Source: Brevibacterium picturae
Lineage (GTDB): Bacteria > Actinomycetota > Actinomycetes > Actinomycetales > Brevibacteriaceae
Direction: 5' to 3'
DNA length: 64,000 nucleotides
Assembly (NCBI RefSeq): GCF_900105045.1
Contig: NZ_LT629739.1
Coordinates: 62,001-126,000 of the forward strand
Positions 20,229 through 29,542 of the stretch are shown here, one piece after another (positions within the stretch are counted from its first letter, which is position 1; each line of letters opens with the position of its first letter). Under the pieces are notes generated by a model that had not been told where the DNA came from, did no database searches, and saw only the letters and a program-made list of their open reading frames with translations. A program made the position numbers and the translations under genes.

Positions 20229-20304
20229 TGGTGCCCGCGACAGGATTCGAACCTACGACCTTCTGCTCCGGAGGCAGACGCTCTATCCACTGAGCTACGC
20301 GGGC
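20229..20304 (-). tRNA. tRNA-Arg (anticodon CCG), CCA encoded
   Basis: The minus strand folds as a full cloverleaf. The acceptor is GCCCGCG/CGCGGGC, the D stem GCTC/GAGC, and the anticodon stem TCTGC/GCAGA with loop CTCCGGA (anticodon CCG). The T arm holds TTCGAAT, and A73 is followed by CCA at 20231-20229. It reads CGG codons. A promoter (20315-20344) and terminator flank it closely, so it is its own transcription unit. No integrase or duplicated tRNA end marks it as an attachment site. Confidence 0.95.
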
Positions 20305-20314
20305 AACGGATGTA

Positions 20315-20344
20315 ATGCTATCACCGTCGTGTGGTGCTTCCCAA
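20315..20344 (-). promoter_or_regulatory. Promoter of tRNA-Arg
   Basis: On the minus strand TTGGGA (20339-20344) and TAGCAT (20315-20320) are 18 bases apart. TAGCAT lies 10 bases before the mature 5' end. The same TTGG..-N18-TA...T design precedes both initiator tRNAs in this window. Confidence 0.6.
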
Positions 20345-20383
20345 AACGAAACCGCGTGCGATCGAGTCTCGATCGCACGCGGT
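20342..20383 (-). terminator. Rho-independent terminator after the M15 peptidase gene
   Basis: A 15-base-pair stem (20351-20365 with 20369-20383, three-base loop) is followed on the minus strand by TTTCGTTTTGG. It starts nine bases after the gene's stop. The hairpin partly abuts the tRNA-Arg promoter. Confidence 0.85.
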
Positions 20384-20391
20384 CTCACGTA

Positions 20392-21429
20392 TCAGGCGCC
20401 CTTGAGATCCTTACGCCCTGGAACGTATTCCCAGTGCCAGAGTTCGTAGGCGTTGCGCTTGGCCCAGTCCGGGTTCTCCCAGCCGTACTTCTCACCGTTC
20501 GCGACGAGCCAGTCATACTGGACGCCGGTTCCGTTCTGAGTTCCCGCGCCGAGATCCAGCGCAATTCCCCATCCGTGGTTGGAGGTGCCGGGGCGAGCGG
20601 CGAATCCGGGCTTGCGTTCTGCGACGGAGATCTGGGCTTCCAGCGAGCGGTATGAGTCGGTGACTGCCAGTTCTTTCCCGGTGTCCTTCTTGAACGCGGC
20701 ATTCATCTTGGCGAAGGACACGGCGGCGTCTGAGCGCAGTTTGTGGTTGCCGACGCCGATGTCGCACAGCCAATCCTCGGGGACCTCGCCGTTCGATGCA
20801 TCGCCCTTGGGCGCTTCGCCCTCGCAGCCGGGCAGAACAGTCTTGGTGATGGCACGCGAAGCGGCCTTCACCTTGGTCTGCTTGGCGCTCGGAGCACCGA
20901 TGGCCATGCTCGTCTTCTCGTCGTCTGCCTGGATGTCGGCCGAGACGGATTCCGAGCTGATGGCGCGGGTCTGGGTGTCGGCAGCGGTCTCGTCGACCTT
21001 GACTTCCTGATTGCCGCTCATGTTGCCGGCGACCATGACGGCGGCGATGGCGGTTCCTGTCACGGACACGGTGGCCAATGCGGAAAAGGTCGTGACACGA
21101 CGTCGACGAACGGAGCGCAGAAGAGATCCGTCTGATCCGCGGCTGCCCATGTGAGCGGCGACGAAAGCGGAACCATCGTGAGCAGGTCGCGCTTCGGCTT
21201 CCTTGGCCATCGCGGCCCGTCGTGGCGAGCCGGCGGCGGCTCTGGCCTCTGCCGCCATCGCGGCGCGGCGCGGCGAAAGTGTCGCTGAGGGGGTCGGATC
21301 CGAGTGCCGTGACACCGATGTCGCACTCTGCTTGGAGAAGACAGTTGGAACGCTTGAAGAGGTGTGCTGCTTGCGCAGATCGCGTCGGCGAACCAATGGC
21401 GCCTCTGCGGTCGAGGACTCACTCGACAT
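20392..21429 (-). CDS. Membrane-anchored M15 (VanY/DacB-like) D,D-carboxypeptidase domain protein
   Basis: This is a 345-residue cell-wall peptidase. The N-terminal cytoplasmic part (1 to about 108) is Arg/Ala/Ser-rich and contains two copies of a SPRRAAMA unit. One membrane segment follows (about 112-132), then a Thr/Lys-rich spacer. The peptidase domain occupies roughly the last 130 residues, with zinc ligands in SNHGWGIALDLG and the ELWHWEY motif. The active-site residues look intact, so it should trim peptidoglycan stem peptides outside the membrane. I chose ATG 21429 because GGAG lies five bases before it. Its upstream region contains repeated GTAAC/GTTAC and GTCAC motifs. Confidence 0.85.
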   Translation of the reverse strand: MSSESSTAEAPLVRRRDLRKQHTSSSVPTVFSKQSATSVSRHSDPTPSATLSPRRAAMAAEARAAAGSPRRAAMAKEAEARPAHDGSAFVAAHMGSRGSDGSLLRSVRRRRVTTFSALATVSVTGTAIAAVMVAGNMSGNQEVKVDETAADTQTRAISSESVSADIQADDEKTSMAIGAPSAKQTKVKAASRAITKTVLPGCEGEAPKGDASNGEVPEDWLCDIGVGNHKLRSDAAVSFAKMNAAFKKDTGKELAVTDSYRSLEAQISVAERKPGFAARPGTSNHGWGIALDLGAGTQNGTGVQYDWLVANGEKYGWENPDWAKRNAYELWHWEYVPGRKDLKGA

Positions 21430-21489
21430 ATTACTCCGTACTGTTGTCCGTATTTCGGCCGCCATGTATCCGGGCGAACGAAAACCTTA

Positions 21490-21643
21490 TGTCACAACAC
21501 TATAACGAGCTCGTTACAGATTGTCACTTTCCGTTCACACTTGGCGTGTGACCTCGGGTTTCAGCTGTTTTCCCCCTCGCCGGACGGCCGCGGAGGGCGT
21601 ATCCGCGGCCTCCGGGAGGGGCGATTTGTAACATATCGTTACA
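21490..21643 (-). promoter_or_regulatory. Cluster of GTTAC/GTAAC and GTCAC motifs upstream of the M15 peptidase
   Basis: The 277 bases before the gene hold the perfect dyad TAACGAGCTCGTTA (21503-21516), flanked by TGTCACAAC and TTGTCACTT. The interrupted dyad TGTAAC-ATATC-GTTACA lies at 21627-21643. Wall-hydrolase genes of actinobacteria are often controlled by MtrA-type regulators that bind GTnACA-like repeats. The link is inference from motif resemblance. Confidence 0.35.
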
Positions 21644-21706
21644 CAACGGCGAGCGATTGGATGACGCGTGTCACACATCCACCGTCATCTGTGTGCGATG
21701 CCATGC

Positions 21707-22762
21707 TCAATATTGGTATCGGCCCCGCTGCATGGCGTCCTGGACTTCGCCGACGAGCTCTTCCAGGACGTCTTCGAGGAAGAGCAAACCCAGCACATTC
21801 CCCTCCGCAGACACGACCCTGGCCACGTGGATGCCGGCCTTCTGCATCTGGGACAGGGCCTCCTCCACTTCATCGCCCGATGTCACAGTGAACAGGGGAC
21901 GGAACCGTTTTCCGGGAATCGGCGCGCCGTATTCCAGGTCGCTGTCGGCGTAGAGGACGTCCTTGATATGGAGATAGTCCTGCGGGTACCCATCCTCGTC
22001 GATGACGAAATAGCGGGAGAAACCAGTCTTGCCGACCAGCGACACGAGCTCGTCCGGGGTCACCGTCGAGGAGATGGTGATCAGCTCGGACATGGGCACC
22101 ATGATGTCGGCGGCGGTCTTGTCACTGAATTCCAATGCCCCCTTGAGCAGCCCGGTGTCGTCGGTGAGCAGACCTTCGCGTTTTGACTCGGCGACGATCG
22201 ACTCAACCTGCTCAATCGTGAACGCCTCGTTGACCTCGTCGCGAGCCTCGATCTTGAACAGGTGCAGGATCGAGTTGGCGAGACCATTCAGCGGTCGGAT
22301 CACGAAGCCGAACACTCGCGACAGGAAGACGAGCGGCGGCGCCAGCAGCATCACGGCGCGAGCCGAAGCGGCCAGAGCCATGTTCTTCGGTACCATCTCA
22401 CCGATCACCACGTGCAGGTAGGTGACGACGCCGAGAGCCAGGATGAAGGAGATCGTCGAGGACAGGCCCGCCGGAATGCCCAGTCCCTCAAGGGGACCGG
22501 ACAGGAGATGGTGAATTGCCGGTTCTGCGACGTTACCCAGCAGCAGGGAGCAGACGGTGATGCCCAGCTGACAGATCGCCAGCATCACCGACACGTGCTC
22601 CATCGCGTAGAGAGCGGTCTTCGCTGCGCTCGAGCCCTCCTGCGCCCGCGGCTCGAGCTGCGAACGTTTGGCTGCGACCACGGCGAATTCAGCGGCGACG
22701 AAGAAGGAGTTGCCCAGCAGCAGGACCACGAGCCAGATGAGGCCCATCCAGTCAGCACTCAT
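21707..22762 (-). CDS. CNNM-domain / CBS-domain protein (hemolysin-C/CorC family), second of a pair
   Basis: This 351-residue protein has an N-terminal CNNM membrane domain of about four helices (residues 1-180) and two CBS modules (about 200-330). The family includes Mg2+ and Co2+ transport or efflux proteins such as CorC/MpfA. ATG 22762 overlaps the stop of the upstream paralogue (TGATG). No C-terminal CorC_HlyC domain follows the CBS pair, so this copy is shorter than its neighbour. Ion specificity is not visible. Confidence 0.88.
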   Translation of the reverse strand: MSADWMGLIWLVVLLLGNSFFVAAEFAVVAAKRSQLEPRAQEGSSAAKTALYAMEHVSVMLAICQLGITVCSLLLGNVAEPAIHHLLSGPLEGLGIPAGLSSTISFILALGVVTYLHVVIGEMVPKNMALAASARAVMLLAPPLVFLSRVFGFVIRPLNGLANSILHLFKIEARDEVNEAFTIEQVESIVAESKREGLLTDDTGLLKGALEFSDKTAADIMVPMSELITISSTVTPDELVSLVGKTGFSRYFVIDEDGYPQDYLHIKDVLYADSDLEYGAPIPGKRFRPLFTVTSGDEVEEALSQMQKAGIHVARVVSAEGNVLGLLFLEDVLEELVGEVQDAMQRGRYQY

Positions 22763-24090
22763 CAGAATTCACCACCCTGTTCATAGCCGACCGTGTCGGT
22801 CGCACGAAGGAGAATACGCAGTCGCTCGATGCGGCGGCCGTGCATCCGCTCGACGCGGATCAGTGCGTCATCGGTGCGGATCTGGTCACCGGGTTCGGGT
22901 ATTCGGCCCAACTCTTTGAGGACGAAACCGGCCAGAGTCTCGTAGTCGGAATCTTCGGGTATTTCGAGCCCGATGGTCGACGTGACTTCGTCGGGACGAA
23001 GCTGTCCGGGCACGATCCACGTTCCATCACGCGCGGGCCGCGCGGCCACACGCATCCGATCGTGTTCGTCGGCGACCTCGCCGACGAGCTCTTCGACGAC
23101 GTCTTCGAGTGTCACGACACCGGCTGTGCCGCCGAATTCGTCGACGACGACGGCCATCTGCAGGCCCTTGGCCCGAAGCTCCATGAGGAGCGGATCGAGC
23201 AAAAGCGTTTCGGGAATCTCGGTCACCTCGGTCATCAGTCCCCCGGCATATGCATCGTCTCGGTTGGACAGTGGAACCGCGAATGCCTGTTTGACGTGGA
23301 CGACGCCGACGATGTGGTCCTTGTCCTCCCCCGCGACCGGGAATCGCGAGAATCCGGTTTCGCGGGCCTGTTCGATGATCGCTCGCGCGGTCGTGTCCTT
23401 GACCACCGATGACATGCGGGTGCGAGGAGTCATCACGTCCTCTGCTGTGCGCTCAGAGAAGCTCAGAGTCCGCTGCAGAAGATCGGCAGTCTGCTCGTCG
23501 AGCATTCCCTCCTCCGCGGAGTGCCGAACCAGAGACGTGAGCTCTTCGGGCGACCGACCGACCGAGCCCTCCTCCTGCGGTTCGATGCCGAAGGACAGCA
23601 GGATCTTGTTCGCGGTGCCGTTGAGCACGCTGATCACGGGCTTGAACGCGACGGAGAAGAGATACTGCATCGGCGCGGCGATGCGACCGGTGGCCAGCGG
23701 CACTGCGATCGCCAGGTTCTTGGGCACGAGTTCGCCGAAGATCATCGACAGGAACGTGGAGACGATGAGTGCGATCGTCAGGGCAATCGGAGCCGCGAGT
23801 CCCGGGCTGGCGCCCATCGATTCGAAGACCGGAGCCAGGAGCTTGCCCAGGGACGGCTCCATCAGGTAACCGGTCAGCAGGGTGGTGATCGTGATGCCCA
23901 CCTGGGCCGCGGACAGCTGCGTGGACAGGTGGGTCATCGAACGGCGCAGCGTCTTGGCACCGAACACGCCTTGCTCCACCGCCTTGTCGGCAGTGTGACG
24001 GTCGAGAGTGAGAAGGGAGAACTCCGCGGCGACGAAGACGCCGGTGCCGCAGATGAGCAGGAGCGCTAGTGCAAGGTACAGCCATTCCAT
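22762..24090 (-). CDS. CNNM-domain / CBS-domain / CorC-type transporter-associated protein, first of a pair
   Basis: This 442-residue protein has a CNNM membrane domain (1-190), a CBS pair (about 205-330, TPRTRMSSV and VVDEFGGTAGVVTLEDV) and a C-terminal CorC_HlyC FAD-like domain (about 345-430). Homologues act in Mg2+ efflux. It is coupled to the following shorter paralogue, and such gene pairs are common in actinobacteria; heteromer formation is inference. ATG 24090 is preceded at six bases by GATAGT, so it may be leaderless. A short dyad ATCACT-GTG-AGTGAT lies at 24123-24137. Confidence 0.9.
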   Translation of the reverse strand: MEWLYLALALLLICGTGVFVAAEFSLLTLDRHTADKAVEQGVFGAKTLRRSMTHLSTQLSAAQVGITITTLLTGYLMEPSLGKLLAPVFESMGASPGLAAPIALTIALIVSTFLSMIFGELVPKNLAIAVPLATGRIAAPMQYLFSVAFKPVISVLNGTANKILLSFGIEPQEEGSVGRSPEELTSLVRHSAEEGMLDEQTADLLQRTLSFSERTAEDVMTPRTRMSSVVKDTTARAIIEQARETGFSRFPVAGEDKDHIVGVVHVKQAFAVPLSNRDDAYAGGLMTEVTEIPETLLLDPLLMELRAKGLQMAVVVDEFGGTAGVVTLEDVVEELVGEVADEHDRMRVAARPARDGTWIVPGQLRPDEVTSTIGLEIPEDSDYETLAGFVLKELGRIPEPGDQIRTDDALIRVERMHGRRIERLRILLRATDTVGYEQGGEF

Positions 24091-24221
24091 CAGTGACTAT
24101 CCCTGCCGTTCACGGTCAGGAAATCACTGTGAGTGATGCGATCAGCCCCCGAGGGGTGAGGATCATCGTCTGGGGCGCCGGCTTCCCGCCGGCTGGGACT
24201 GTCACTGTGCATGAGACGATC

Positions 24222-25679
24222 TTACCAACTCCGGGACAGAGGTCGTCCCTCGTCATATCCGGCAGCGCTCTGGATTCCGACCGTAGCGAGTTCCGCGAAT
24301 TCCCGGAGACTGCGGGCCCCCGCGTAGGTGAATGAACTGCGCACTCCCGAAGTGATGCCGTCGAGGAGGTCCTCGACACCAGGGGATTCAGGGTCAATGT
24401 ACATCGTTGACGAAGAGATGCCCTCTTCGAACAGCCCCTTGCGCGCGCGGGCGAATGCAGACTCGGTCCGGGTCCTGTTCGCCACCGCTCGGGCCGAGGC
24501 CATGCCGAAGCTCTCTTTGTACTTCCGACCTTCACCGTCGACGAGAAGGTCACCCGGGGACTCATGGGTGCCGGCGAACCACGAACCGACCATGACCTGC
24601 GAAGCCCCTGCTGCCAGAGCCAGCGCCACATCGCGGGGATAGCGCACTCCCCCGTCCGCCCACACATGCGCCCCCATCTCCCGGGCCGCCTCGGCGCATT
24701 CGCGAACCGCCGAGAACTGCGGACGCCCGACTGCGGTCATCATGCGCGTGGTGCACATTGCACCGGGGCCCACACCGACCTTGATGATCTGAGCACCGGC
24801 GGACACGAGGTCCCGAACGCCGTCAGCAGTGACGACGTTGCCGGCGACGATGGGCACTCCCAGGTCCGCGGCCGCGATCGAGCTCAAGGTGTCGAGCATC
24901 TTCGCCTGGTGGCCGTGCGCAGTGTCGACGACAAGCACGTCGGCACCGGCGGCGACCAGGGCAAAGGCCCGTTCGACGGCGTTGCCGTTGACTCCGACCG
25001 CGACTGCGATCTTCAGTCTGTTCTGATCATCGAGGTTGGGGGCGTAGATCGACGACCGCAGCAGCGACTTGGGAGTCAGCGATCCCAGCACTCTGTCATC
25101 ATCATCGACCACGGCGGCGAACGGCGTCCTGGATTCGTTCATGGTTTCGAACAGCGACTCCAACTGCGCGCCGTCTGACCAGTCGACGTCTGTGGACCTG
25201 ATCACATGCGGTGTCGCTTCGAGCAGCTCAGACACCGAGGTGAATCGGTCGACGTCCTTGAGGTTCGCCGAATCGATCACCCCGTCGAGCTTGCCCGTCT
25301 CGTCGACGACGACTCCGAAACCGTGGGCGCGCTTGGCCAGAACGTGCAGTGCACTCAGCACCGTGTCCTCCGGAGAGAACCGCAGGACCGAATCGAAAAC
25401 TCGGTCCCGGCTCTTCACCCACTTGATGGTGTCCTGCGCCGCAGTCAGGGGAATGTCCTGCGGCAATACTGCAAGGCCGCCTCGGCGGGCCATGGTCTCT
25501 GCCATTCGCCGGCCGGAGACTGCGGTCATATTCGCGGCCACGATCGGCGTTGTGGAGCCGGTTGGGTCGGTCGTCGACAAGTCGACGTCGAACCGGGAAG
25601 TCAGCGAAGACGAGTTGGGTACCAGGAAGACATCCGAGTACGTCAGATCATTATTCGGGTCCTTTGAGATGAAACGCAT
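24222..25679 (-). CDS. guaB1: GuaB1-family IMP-dehydrogenase-related protein (probable GMP reductase)
   Basis: This 485-residue IMPDH/GMPR-type barrel has an inserted CBS pair (about residues 90-200). The catalytic loop contains the active cysteine in GVGPGAMCTTRMM. It belongs to the GuaB1 branch; the mycobacterial member has been reported as a GMP reductase (GMP to IMP) rather than an IMP dehydrogenase. The frame is open 12 codons upstream, but ATG 25679 begins the family-typical MRFISKDPNNDLTYSDVFLVP-like N-terminus. A GACAAT hexamer lies six bases before it, so the mRNA may be leaderless. It is divergent from kgd. Confidence 0.88.
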   Translation of the reverse strand: MRFISKDPNNDLTYSDVFLVPNSSSLTSRFDVDLSTTDPTGSTTPIVAANMTAVSGRRMAETMARRGGLAVLPQDIPLTAAQDTIKWVKSRDRVFDSVLRFSPEDTVLSALHVLAKRAHGFGVVVDETGKLDGVIDSANLKDVDRFTSVSELLEATPHVIRSTDVDWSDGAQLESLFETMNESRTPFAAVVDDDDRVLGSLTPKSLLRSSIYAPNLDDQNRLKIAVAVGVNGNAVERAFALVAAGADVLVVDTAHGHQAKMLDTLSSIAAADLGVPIVAGNVVTADGVRDLVSAGAQIIKVGVGPGAMCTTRMMTAVGRPQFSAVRECAEAAREMGAHVWADGGVRYPRDVALALAAGASQVMVGSWFAGTHESPGDLLVDGEGRKYKESFGMASARAVANRTRTESAFARARKGLFEEGISSSTMYIDPESPGVEDLLDGITSGVRSSFTYAGARSLREFAELATVGIQSAAGYDEGRPLSRSW

Positions 25680-25780
25680 AACACTATTGTCCCCTATGCG
25701 GACATACGCGGGCACATCGCGTTAGGCTGGTCATGTCGTTAAGCAGCAATTCTTGAATCAGGAAGTAGGCGATCAACGCC

Positions 25781-28700
25781 GTGTCCGTCAATACTCCGAA
25801 CCGCACCGTCGACGACTTCGGGTCGAATGAGTGGTTGGTCGAGGAATTGTATGAACAGTACAAGTCCGATAAGAACTCCGTCGACCAGTCGTGGTGGCCG
25901 TTCTTCGACAAGTACGAAAAGAACGGGGGCGGGCCAGCAGCGAAGCCTGCGGACGCCGACCCCACCGAAAAGACCGGCACCAAGACAGCCGCGAAGCCCA
26001 ACGCGAAACCGGCCGCCAAGACTCAGACGAAATCCGCGGACAAGTCCGACAAGTCAGCAGCGGACTCCGCACCGGACAACAGTCCTCGCGGAGTGTCCCC
26101 GTCCTCCGCTCAGACAGAGACACTGAAGGCCGAGACCAAATCCGTGCCCACGGTCGTCGTCAAGGACACCGAGCCCAAACCGGCTCCCGAAGAGACAGTG
26201 ACGCCGCTGCGCGGCCCGGCGAAGCTGATCGCGAAGAACATGGACGATTCGATCGAGGTTCCCACGGCAACCTCCGTGCGCGCTCTGCCTGCCAAGGCCC
26301 TCATCGACAATCGCATCGTCATCAACTCGCACCTCAAGCGAACCCGCGGCGGGAAGGTCTCCTTCACTCACCTCATCGGCTTCGCCGTCATTCGGGCACT
26401 GCAGAACTTCCCCTCGCAGAACGTCTCCTATGACACCCGCGACGGCAAACCAGTCATGGTCTCCCCCGCTCACATCAACTTCGGCCTCGCGATCGACGTG
26501 CCCAAGAAAGACGGTTCGCGCACGCTCATGGTGCCGAACGTCAAGAAGGCCGAGACTCTGACCTTCCGCCAGTTCGTCGATGCCTATGACGGCATAGTCG
26601 ACAAGGCACGGCAGGGGAAGCTCACAGCCGACGACTTCGCCGGCACCACGGTGTCATTGACCAACCCCGGCGGAATCGGAACCGTGCACTCGGTGCCGCG
26701 TCTGACCAAGGGCCAGGGATGCATCATCGGCGTCGGGGCGCTCGACTACCCGGCAGAGTTCCAGGGTGCCAGTCAGAACACCATCAATAAGCTGGCAGTG
26801 TCCAAGGTGCTCACGCTGACGTCGACCTACGACCACCGTGTGATTCAAGGTGCAGGGTCCGGTGAGTTCCTCAAACTCGTCCACAGCTACCTCCTCGGCG
26901 AAGATGGCTTCTACGACGACGTCTTCGAGTCATTGCGTCTGCCCTACGAACCTGTGCGCTGGGTTCCCGATGTCTCTGCCGAGGATCAGGACGATGTCAA
27001 CAAGACGGCACGCGTCATCGAACTCATCGATGCCTACCGCACCCGCGGTCACCTCATGGCCAACACCGACCCGCTCGTGTACCGCCAGCGTTCGCACCCC
27101 GATCTCGACATCAACCAGCACGGCCTGACACTGTGGGACCTCGAACGCGAGTTCCCAACGGGGGGCTTCGGCGCCACTCCGATGATGCCCTTCCGCAACA
27201 TCCTCGGACTCCTACGCGAAAGCTACTGCCGCACGATCGGCTTCGAGTACATGCACATCGCCGATCCACTGCAGCGCCGCTGGTTCCAAGCCAAGATCGA
27301 GGTCCCCCATCAGGAGCTGACACGCTCGGAGCAGGGACACATCCTCGGTCGTCTCAACGCAGCTGAAGCATTCGAGACCTTCCTGCAGACGAAGTACATC
27401 GGGCAGAAGCGCTTCAGCCTCGAGGGCGGAGAGTCAGCCATTGTGCTCCTCGACGAGGTCCTCAACCAGTCGGCAGACACCGGCATGGAACAGGTCGCCA
27501 TCGGCATGGCTCACCGGGGACGCCTCAACGTGCTCACCAACATCGCAGGCAAGTCCTATGCGCAGATGTTCCGCGAGTTCGACGGAACGATGTCCCCGGA
27601 CAGCGTCCAGGGCTCCGGCGACGTCAAGTACCACCTGGGCACCGAGGGGTCGTTCACCTCGCCGGCCGGCAATTCGACCGATGTCTACGTCGCCGCCAAC
27701 CCCAGCCACCTCGAGACGGTCAACCCGATCCTCGAAGGCATCGTGCGCGCCAAGCAGGACTTCATCGACCAAGGAGAAGCCGGCTTCACGGTGCTCCCCG
27801 TCCTCGTCCACGGTGACGCTGCCTTCGCCGGTCAGGGTGTCGTGACCGAAACCCTCAACCTCTCGGAACTGCGTGGCTACAGGACCGGTGGAACGATCCA
27901 CATCATCATCAACAACCAGGTCGGATTCACCACGCCCCCGGCCTCGGCCCGGTCGTCCTTCTACTGCACCGACGTCGCGAAGTCGATCAACGCACCGATC
28001 TTCCACGTCAACGGTGATGACCCCGAGTCGGTCGTGAGGGCAGCACGTCTTGCGTTCGAGTACCGTCAGGAATTCAATCGCGACGTCGTCATCGACCTCG
28101 TCTGCTACCGTCGTCGCGGTCACAACGAGGGCGACGATCCGTCGATGACCCAGCCGCTGATGTACTCGCTCATCGAAAAGAAGGGGTCGGTGCGCAAGCT
28201 CTACACCGAATCGCTCGTGGGCAGGAAATGCATCACCGACGAAGAGGCCAGCGAAGCGCTCAAGGACTACCAGTCGAAGCTGGAATCGGCATTCGCCGAG
28301 ACCAAAGAGGCCGAGACCGGCTCCTCCGACGGTGATGCCTTCAACGCCCCGCATGTACCCAGCGACATCGAGGCATTCAACAATGCCGAGACCGCGATCA
28401 GCACCGAGACACTGCAGCACATCGGAGAAACCTTCGCCGCGGTTCCGGAGAACTTCACGATCCACAAGAAGCTGCGTGCCCTGCTCGAGAAGCGCAAGGA
28501 GATGTCGCTGTCCGGCGGCATCGACTGGGGCTTCGCGGAGCTTTTGGCCTTCGGATCCTTGCTCATGGACGGAATTCCGGTCCGACTCGCCGGCCAGGAC
28601 TCCCGTCGCGGCACCTTCGTGCAGCGTCACTCGGTGCTCATCGACGCAGTCAACGGCAACGAGTGGACGCCGTTGCAGAATCTCAGCGACGAACAGGCCA

Positions 28701-29542
28701 GGTTCTGGGTCTACGATTCGCTGCTGAGCGAATACGCTGCGGTCGGCTTCGAATACGGCTATTCGGTCGAACGCAAGGACGCCCTGGTCGCCTGGGAAGC
28801 CCAGTTCGGTGACTTCGCTCAGGGCGCCCAGACCGTGATCGACGAGTTCATCTCGTCCTCCGAGCAGAAGTGGCAGCAGAATTCCGGAGTCGTCATGCTT
28901 CTGCCTCACGGCTACGAGGGACAGGGCCCCGATCACTCCTCTGCTCGCATCGAGCGCTACCTGCAGCTGTGTGCCGAGTCGAACATGACCGTGGCTCTGC
29001 CATCGGACGGCGCCTCGTACTTCCACCTCCTGCGTCGCCACGCGATGACGACGAACAAACGTCCGCTCATCGTCATCACGCCGAAGTCGATGCTCCGGCT
29101 CAAGGCCGCAGCGAACTCCCCCGAGGATTTCACCACGGGAACGTTCGAACCTGTCATCGACGATGCCGTCGTCGATCCCGATCAGGTCGACCGCGTCGTG
29201 CTGGTCTCCGGCAAGCTCTACTGGGAGCTGCTGGCTCAGCGTGAGAAGCGTGAGGACACGAAGACAGCACTCGTCCGCGTCGAACAGCTCTACCCGCTCG
29301 ATGAGGACTCCATCGCGGCTCTGCTCGATCGGTATCCGGACAGCGCGCAGCTGGTCTGGGCACAGGAGGAGCCTGAGAACCAGGGCGCTTGGCCGTTCAT
29401 GGCACTGAATATGCCGCAGCTCCTGGGTGATCGTGAGCTCACTGTGATCTCCCGTCCTGCCTCGGCGGCGACCGCCACCGGGCTCAAGCATGTCCACGAG
29501 GTCCAGCAGCAGGAGGTCATCGACAGGATCTTCCGCCGGTGA
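25781..29542 (+). CDS. kgd: Multifunctional 2-oxoglutarate metabolism enzyme (2-oxoglutarate dehydrogenase E1 with E2-like domain)
   Basis: This 1253-residue protein is the actinobacterial fusion that decarboxylates 2-oxoglutarate with thiamine diphosphate. It has a short N-terminal E1 tail (SNEWLVEELYEQYKSDKNSVD) and a Lys/Ala/Thr-rich linker (about 50-135). A succinyltransferase-like domain without lipoyl module follows (about 140-370, ending in YDHRVIQGAGSGEFL). The full E1 part comes next (GMAHRGRLNVLTNI, HIIINNQVGFTT, SARIERYLQLCA). Start is GTG 25781 after AGGAAGTAGG. The E1 is known to be controlled by the FHA protein GarA/OdhI; that gene is not in this window. The stop overlaps the next gene by GTGA. 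Confidence 0.96.
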   Translation: MSVNTPNRTVDDFGSNEWLVEELYEQYKSDKNSVDQSWWPFFDKYEKNGGGPAAKPADADPTEKTGTKTAAKPNAKPAAKTQTKSADKSDKSAADSAPDNSPRGVSPSSAQTETLKAETKSVPTVVVKDTEPKPAPEETVTPLRGPAKLIAKNMDDSIEVPTATSVRALPAKALIDNRIVINSHLKRTRGGKVSFTHLIGFAVIRALQNFPSQNVSYDTRDGKPVMVSPAHINFGLAIDVPKKDGSRTLMVPNVKKAETLTFRQFVDAYDGIVDKARQGKLTADDFAGTTVSLTNPGGIGTVHSVPRLTKGQGCIIGVGALDYPAEFQGASQNTINKLAVSKVLTLTSTYDHRVIQGAGSGEFLKLVHSYLLGEDGFYDDVFESLRLPYEPVRWVPDVSAEDQDDVNKTARVIELIDAYRTRGHLMANTDPLVYRQRSHPDLDINQHGLTLWDLEREFPTGGFGATPMMPFRNILGLLRESYCRTIGFEYMHIADPLQRRWFQAKIEVPHQELTRSEQGHILGRLNAAEAFETFLQTKYIGQKRFSLEGGESAIVLLDEVLNQSADTGMEQVAIGMAHRGRLNVLTNIAGKSYAQMFREFDGTMSPDSVQGSGDVKYHLGTEGSFTSPAGNSTDVYVAANPSHLETVNPILEGIVRAKQDFIDQGEAGFTVLPVLVHGDAAFAGQGVVTETLNLSELRGYRTGGTIHIIINNQVGFTTPPASARSSFYCTDVAKSINAPIFHVNGDDPESVVRAARLAFEYRQEFNRDVVIDLVCYRRRGHNEGDDPSMTQPLMYSLIEKKGSVRKLYTESLVGRKCITDEEASEALKDYQSKLESAFAETKEAETGSSDGDAFNAPHVPSDIEAFNNAETAISTETLQHIGETFAAVPENFTIHKKLRALLEKRKEMSLSGGIDWGFAELLAFGSLLMDGIPVRLAGQDSRRGTFVQRHSVLIDAVNGNEWTPLQNLSDEQARFWVYDSLLSEYAAVGFEYGYSVERKDALVAWEAQFGDFAQGAQTVIDEFISSSEQKWQQNSGVVMLLPHGYEGQGPDHSSARIERYLQLCAESNMTVALPSDGASYFHLLRRHAMTTNKRPLIVITPKSMLRLKAAANSPEDFTTGTFEPVIDDAVVDPDQVDRVVLVSGKLYWELLAQREKREDTKTALVRVEQLYPLDEDSIAALLDRYPDSAQLVWAQEEPENQGAWPFMALNMPQLLGDRELTVISRPASAATATGLKHVHEVQQQEVIDRIFRR

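Noticed and set aside
20229..20304. tRNA-Arg as an integration site
   Set aside because: No integrase, no repeat of the tRNA 3' end within the window, and no foreign-looking DNA beside it.
27434..29497. 687-codon open frame antisense to kgd
   Set aside because: It mirrors the strong kgd coding frame; high-GC codon bias leaves the antisense frame open. It has no ribosome site and no recognisable domain.
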